The notes under the pieces were generated by a model that had not been told where the DNA came from, searched no databases, and saw only the letters and a list, made by a program, of their open reading frames with translations. 64,000 nucleotides of DNA, from the NCBI RefSeq assembly GCF_019430905.1, contig NZ_JAHYCA010000004.1, positions 62,001-126,000 on the forward strand. The letters are read 5' to 3'. Within the stretch, counting starts at the first letter, position 1. Each line of letters starts with the position of its first letter. This document shows positions 60,175 through 64,000 of this stretch, in pieces. The position numbers were made by a program, and so were the translations under genes. This DNA comes from Billgrantia antri. Lineage in GTDB: Bacteria > Pseudomonadota > Gammaproteobacteria > Pseudomonadales > Halomonadaceae.

Positions 60175-61680
60175 TCAAGCGCGCTCGGCGATGATCTCCT
60201 TCCACTTCGCGGGGCCGGTCTGGTGCACCGAGGTGCCCTGGCTGTCCACCGCCACGGTGACCGGCATGTCCTCGACCTCGAACTCGTAGATCGCCTCCAT
60301 GCCCAGGTCGGCGAAGCCCACCACGCGGGATTTCTTGATCGCCTGGGCCACCAGATAGGCGGAGCCTCCCACGGCCATCAGGTAGACCGCCTTGTTGTCG
60401 CGAATCGCCTCGATCGCGGCTGGGCCACGCTCGGCCTTGCCCACCATGCCCAGCAGGCCGGTTTCCTCGAGCATCGTGCGCGTGAACTTGTCCATGCGCG
60501 TGGCCGTGGTCGGGCCTGCCGGGCCCACCACCTCGTCGCGCACCGGGTCTACCGGGCCGACGTAGTAGATGAAGCGCCCTTTCAGATCGACCGGCAGCTC
60601 CTCACCCTTGGCGATCATGTCGACCATGCGCTTGTGGGCGGCATCGCGACCGGTGAGCAGCTTGCCGTTGAGCAGCAGCGTATCGCCCGGCTGCCAGGTC
60701 TGCACCTCCTCCGGCGTCACCGTGTCGAGGTTGACGCGCTTGACGTTGTCCCCGGCCTCGCGAGTGATCTCGGGCCAATCCTCGAGCTTCGGCGCCGGCA
60801 GAGCCGCCGGCCCGCTGCCGTCCAGCGTGAAATGGGCGTGGCGCGTGGCGGCACAGTTGGGAATGATCGCCACCGGCTTGTTGGCGGCGTGGGTCGGGTA
60901 GTCCTTGACCTTGATGTCGAGCACCGTGGTCAAGCCGCCCAGGCCCTGGGCGCCGATACCGCTCTTGTTGACCTTGTCGAACAGCTCCAGGCGCAGCTCC
61001 TCGGCGCGGTTGGACGGGCCGCGGGCCTGCAGCTTCTGGATGTCGATGGGGTCGAGCAGCGCTTCCTTGGCAATCTCCATGGCCTTCTCGGCGGTACCGC
61101 CGATGCCGATGCCAAGCATGCCGGGCGGACACCAGCCGGCGCCCATCTTGGGCAGCTGCTCGAGCACCCAATCGACCACGTTGTCGGAGGGGTTGAGCAT
61201 GGCGAACTTGCTCTTTGCCTCGCTACCGCCGCCTTTGGCCGCGACGTGTACTTCGACGGTGTCGCCCGGCACCAGCTTGTGATGGATCACCGCCGGCGTA
61301 TTGTCGCCAGTATTCTTGCGCGCTCCGTCCGGGTCCGCCAGCACCGACGCGCGCAGCACGTTGTCTGGGTAGTTGTAGGCACGGCGCACACCTTCGTTGA
61401 TCATGTCGTCGAGGCTCATGTCGGCCTCGAAGCGTACGTTCATGCCAACGTGGACGAACACGGTGACGATACCGGTGTCCTGGCAGATCGGGCGGTGCCC
61501 CATGGCGCACATGCGCGAGTTGATCAGGATCTGGGCAATGGCATCCTTGGCCGCCGGGTTCTCCTCCCGCTCGTACGCCGCCGCCATGGCATCGATGAAA
61601 TCCTTGGGATGGTAGTAGGAGATGTACTGCAGGGCGTCGGCGACGCTCTGGATCAGATCGTCCTGGCGAATCACGGTCAT
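60175..61680 (-). CDS. Class I fumarate hydratase
   Basis: TCA-cycle enzyme of 501 residues with a [4Fe-4S] cluster, in which the alpha and beta domains are fused. Cluster cysteines are likely those in RPICQDTGIV, GAGWCPPGMLGIGIGG and IIPNCAATRH. The sequence starts MTVIRQDDLIQSVADAL, and the ATG at 61680 follows GAGGAG; an upstream in-frame start at 61710 is less likely. Oxidation sensitivity of this class fits the nfuA and sufE genes elsewhere in the window. The FumA/FumB distinction is not made. Confidence 0.94.
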   Translation of the reverse strand: MTVIRQDDLIQSVADALQYISYYHPKDFIDAMAAAYEREENPAAKDAIAQILINSRMCAMGHRPICQDTGIVTVFVHVGMNVRFEADMSLDDMINEGVRRAYNYPDNVLRASVLADPDGARKNTGDNTPAVIHHKLVPGDTVEVHVAAKGGGSEAKSKFAMLNPSDNVVDWVLEQLPKMGAGWCPPGMLGIGIGGTAEKAMEIAKEALLDPIDIQKLQARGPSNRAEELRLELFDKVNKSGIGAQGLGGLTTVLDIKVKDYPTHAANKPVAIIPNCAATRHAHFTLDGSGPAALPAPKLEDWPEITREAGDNVKRVNLDTVTPEEVQTWQPGDTLLLNGKLLTGRDAAHKRMVDMIAKGEELPVDLKGRFIYYVGPVDPVRDEVVGPAGPTTATRMDKFTRTMLEETGLLGMVGKAERGPAAIEAIRDNKAVYLMAVGGSAYLVAQAIKKSRVVGFADLGMEAIYEFEVEDMPVTVAVDSQGTSVHQTGPAKWKEIIAERA

Positions 61681-61760
61681 GTGCAAGGAACTCCTCGGCA
61701 GTGTCGGCATGCCCGCTCTCTGGGTTCGCGGCGCGAAGCGGCGGGTTCGATCGGGGGCGA

Positions 61761-61789
61761 ATTATACCGTATCGCGACCTGCTCGACAG
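61761..61789 (-). promoter_or_regulatory. Putative fumarase promoter
   Basis: A consensus TATAAT on the minus strand (61761-61766) with a weak -35 CTGTCG (61784-61789) 17 bases upstream, 80 bases before the fumarase ATG. The -35 lies in the short palindrome CCTG-5-CAGG. Confidence 0.5.
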
Positions 61790-61854
61790 GTTCATGCCGC
61801 CAAGGTCGAACGCACGTCGTAAGTGATAAAGAAAGATAACGGTATAAATACAGA

Positions 61855-62676
61855 CTACCCGGCTTGGCAGCTTGGGCAGCGATACAGCCGGCGCGAGCCG
61901 ACCATCAACCGTTGGATCGGCGTGCCGCAGGCATGGCAAGGACGTCCGTCACGCTCGAACACGGCGAATCGACACAGCCGCCGGCTCTCGCCCTGCCGCT
62001 TGGCGGCGACCGCCCACTCGGCGCGGTTGGTCACGCCGGCCTGCTCATAAGCCTGTCGGGTCACATCGAGAATGGCCTGCGCCAGCCGTGCCTGCCGCTC
62101 GGCGCTCAAGTCCACCATGCGGGCCGCAGGTGGCAGCCCGGCGAAGAACAGGATCTCAGAGCGCAAGTAGTTGCCGATGCCGGCGAAAGGCGCCTGGTCG
62201 AGCAGCAGGCCACCCAGCCGACGACGCGCGAAGCGCGGCTCGGCCAGGCGCGCCAGGGCCTGCTCCGGCGTGACACCGTGGGTCAGCAGATCGGGGCCGA
62301 GCCGGGAGAGAAACGGATGCTCGTTGAGCTTCCCGGCCGGCCACAGCGAGACATCCGAAGCACTGTAGAGGCTGGCCGAACGCCCTTCCGCCGTCAGCCG
62401 CACGCGCAGCGAGCGTTCGGTATCGGGCTCGCGCTCGGCGTCGTGCAGCTTCCACACGCCGTAGAGCTGGTTGTGGGAATAGAGCACGCGACCGTCGTCG
62501 AAGCGCGTGAGCAGTGCCTTGCCCCAGCTGTCTACCGCCGTGACCTCACGACCCACCAGCGAATCCGCCTCGGCGGCAAGCTCAGGAAAGGCGAACCACA
62601 CCGACTCCAGCCGCCTGCCGGCAAGCTGCTCGTGCAGGCGGTCGGCGGCACGGCGAATCTCAGGGCCTTCGGGCAT
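61855..62676 (-). CDS. nei: Endonuclease VIII (Nei)
   Basis: Base-excision-repair DNA glycosylase/AP lyase for oxidised pyrimidines, 273 residues. It begins MPEGPEIRRAADRL with catalytic Pro1 and Glu2 after methionine removal; the tract EIRRAAD rather than EVE is typical of Nei against MutM. The helix-two-turn-helix is around FAGIGNYLRSEILF, and the C-terminal zinc finger is CHACGTPI...YRCPSCQ. It lies 235 bases from uvrB on the same strand. Confidence 0.93.
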   Translation of the reverse strand: MPEGPEIRRAADRLHEQLAGRRLESVWFAFPELAAEADSLVGREVTAVDSWGKALLTRFDDGRVLYSHNQLYGVWKLHDAEREPDTERSLRVRLTAEGRSASLYSASDVSLWPAGKLNEHPFLSRLGPDLLTHGVTPEQALARLAEPRFARRRLGGLLLDQAPFAGIGNYLRSEILFFAGLPPAARMVDLSAERQARLAQAILDVTRQAYEQAGVTNRAEWAVAAKRQGESRRLCRFAVFERDGRPCHACGTPIQRLMVGSRRLYRCPSCQAG

Positions 62677-62740
62677 CGTGACTCCAAGTTAAGAATGCGG
62701 GTACGCAGCGTGAGGCGCCGGGAACAGGACATAGAGGGGG

Positions 62741-62845
62741 ACTTTTGCCAGGGGTGAGGAGCATCGCTCCGAACGGGCTGGCCATGGATGGCCAGCCCCG
62801 GTCCCGCAAGCGGAGCAGGATGCGAGAGCGAAGCAGGGCAAAAGT
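62741..62845. repeat. Nested inverted-repeat element between nei and uvrB
   Basis: Outer arms ACTTTTGCC (62741-62749) and GGCAAAAGT (62837-62845) are perfect inverted repeats and enclose a strong inner hairpin of 9 bp (62775-62783 with 62790-62798). The arrangement in an otherwise empty gap resembles a REP/BIME-like or structured intergenic element. Its copy number in the genome cannot be judged from this window. Confidence 0.5.
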
Positions 62846-62912
62846 AGCGCCCAGGGATGGGTTTACAGCGCCCCCTCGCAGCCCTGTCGACGAAAAGCCT
62901 CGAGCAAACAGA

Positions 62913-64000
62913 CTATCCAAGCGCCAACTGCCGCTCCTTGAGCTCATGCAGCCGGTCGCGCAGCCTGGCCGCCTCCTCAAACTCCAGGTTCTGGGCCGCC
63001 TCGAACATGGCATCCTCGACTCGCGAGACCTCCTTGACCAGGTCGGTCGGCGAGAGCTCGGAGATATCGTAGATCGCTGCGCCCTCGGCTACCTTGCGCT
63101 CGCTGCGCCGCCCTTTGCCCTTGCGCCCCGGGGCCTGGGCCGCTTCCATGATGTCAGCCACCGAGCGGGTCACGGTGGTCGGCGTGATGCCGTGTTTCTC
63201 ATTGTGGGCGATCTGCTTGGCGCGGCGCCGCTCGGTCTCGTCGATGGCGCGGCGCATGGAGTCGGTCACGCGGTCGGCGTAGAGGATCGCCTTGCCGTGG
63301 GCATTGCGTGCCGCCCGGCCGATGGTCTGGATCAGCGAGCGCTCGTTGCGCAGGAAGCCCTCCTTGTCGGCATCGAGGATCGCCACCAGCGAGACCTCGG
63401 GAATGTCGAGCCCTTCTCGCAGCAGGTTGATGCCCACCAGCACGTCGAACTTGCCCAGGCGCAGGTCGCGGATGATCTCCACCCGCTCCACGGTGTCGAT
63501 GTCCGAGTGCAGGTAGCGGACCCGCACGTCATGTTCGTCGAGGTATTCGGTGAGATCCTCCGCCATGCGCTTGGTCAGGGTGGTGACCAGCACCCGCTCG
63601 CCCACCTCGGTACGCAGTCGAATCTCGGAGAGCAGGTCGTCGACCTGGGTCGAGGCCGGACGCACCTCGATTTCGGGGTCGACCAGCCCGGTGGGACGCA
63701 CCACCTGCTCCACCACCTGGCCGGCGTGCTCAGCCTCGTAGGGCCCCGGAGTGGCCGAGACGAAGATCGTCTGCGGGCAGATGCTTTCCCACTCCTCGAA
63801 GGTCATCGGACGGTTGTCCAGCGCCGACGGCAGGCGAAAGCCGTACTCGACGAGTGTCTCCTTGCGCGAGCGGTCGCCCTTGTACATGCCGCCGACCTGG
63901 GGAACGCTGACGTGGGATTCGTCGATGAACAACAGCGCATCATCCGGCAGGTAGTCGAAGAAGGTGGGCGGCGGCTCGCCCGGCGCACGCCCCGAGAGAT
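62913..64000 (-). CDS. uvrB: Excinuclease ABC subunit B, C-terminal part
   Basis: Damage-verification helicase of nucleotide excision repair. The visible 362 residues are the C-terminal half; the gene continues past the window edge, and the ATG at 63932 is internal. Visible are the Walker B-like [13 protein letters not shown], helicase motifs such as [22 protein letters not shown] and [15 protein letters not shown], and the C-terminal UVR domain ([18 protein letters not shown]) that binds UvrC. The stop follows ERQLALG at 62913. Confidence 0.97.
   Translation of the reverse strand, partial: LSGRAPGEPPPTFFDYLPDDALLFIDESHVSVPQVGGMYKGDRSRKETLVEYGFRLPSALDNRPMTFEEWESICPQTIFVSATPGPYEAEHAGQVVEQVVRPTGLVDPEIEVRPASTQVDDLLSEIRLRTEVGERVLVTTLTKRMAEDLTEYLDEHDVRVRYLHSDIDTVERVEIIRDLRLGKFDVLVGINLLREGLDIPEVSLVAILDADKEGFLRNERSLIQTIGRAARNAHGKAILYADRVTDSMRRAIDETERRRAKQIAHNEKHGITPTTVTRSVADIMEAAQAPGRKGKGRRSERKVAEGAAIYDISELSPTDLVKEVSRVEDAMFEAAQNLEFEEAARLRDRLHELKERQLALG

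Noticed and set aside
60223..61839. A 538-codon open frame on the plus strand opposite the fumarase gene
   Set aside because: The minus strand encodes a full-length class I fumarase. The antisense frame is rich in H, L, G and R as expected for a shadow.

Overview
This window is a contiguous, gene-dense chromosomal segment of a moderately halophilic gammaproteobacterium, most probably Halomonas or a close relative in the Halomonadaceae. The evidence is a complete ectABC ectoine operon whose proteins resemble the Halomonas elongata enzymes over their whole length, high G+C with strongly GC-biased codons, and gammaproteobacterial gene orders (ruvC-ruvA-ruvB-ybgC-tolQRAB-pal-cpoB, tamA-tamB, ubiG-mupP). 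This is inference from protein content; no rRNA gene is present. I saw no tRNA, rRNA, CRISPR array, insertion sequence or prophage.

Layout: 1-5 kb holds the start of a MATE exporter, metH and nfuA. 5-7.6 kb holds a KfrA-type coiled-coil DNA-binding protein divergent from a tyrosine recombinase, with two strong palindromes between them. 7.6-10.4 kb holds sufE, a ribbon-helix-helix protein, a DJ-1/PfpI protein and a zur-hisI-yidD cluster. 10.4-13.9 kb is a three-gene system of ATP-grasp ligase, 7TM protein with an inactive transglutaminase domain, and retropepsin-like lipoprotein. 14.1-16.7 kb is ectABC with two promoter-like sequences. 16.8-19 kb holds glutathione reductase and a divergent carbonic anhydrase. 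19-28.3 kb is a complete peptide ABC transporter (binding protein, two permeases, two ATPases) followed by a HypT-like LysR regulator, pepQ and yheT.

28.2-38.3 kb, minus strand: msrA, tamB, tamA, a coiled-coil inner-membrane protein, a UDP-glucose-dehydrogenase-like protein that has lost its catalytic residues, and galU. 38.4-39.9 kb: ubiG and the overlapping MupP-type phosphatase. 39.9-50.9 kb, minus strand: yciK, cpoB-pal-tolBARQ-ybgC-ruvBAC, aspS and an FmdB zinc ribbon, forming a long envelope and DNA-repair block. 51-58.5 kb: hydroxypyruvate reductase-like, PfkB kinase and nucleoside hydrolase genes, acylphosphatase, leucine dehydrogenase, YihY, a NadM-Nudix protein and a second HypT-like regulator. 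58.6-64 kb, minus strand: cardiolipin synthase, class I fumarase, nei and the 3' part of uvrB.

Most of the region is housekeeping: osmoprotection, envelope integrity, recombination and repair, Fe-S and zinc homeostasis, peptide uptake and breakdown. The least explained parts are the KfrA/recombinase pair with its operator-like palindromes, the UGD-like pseudoenzyme in the galU operon, the ATP-grasp/7TM/retropepsin cluster beside the ectoine operon, and a nested inverted-repeat element between nei and uvrB.
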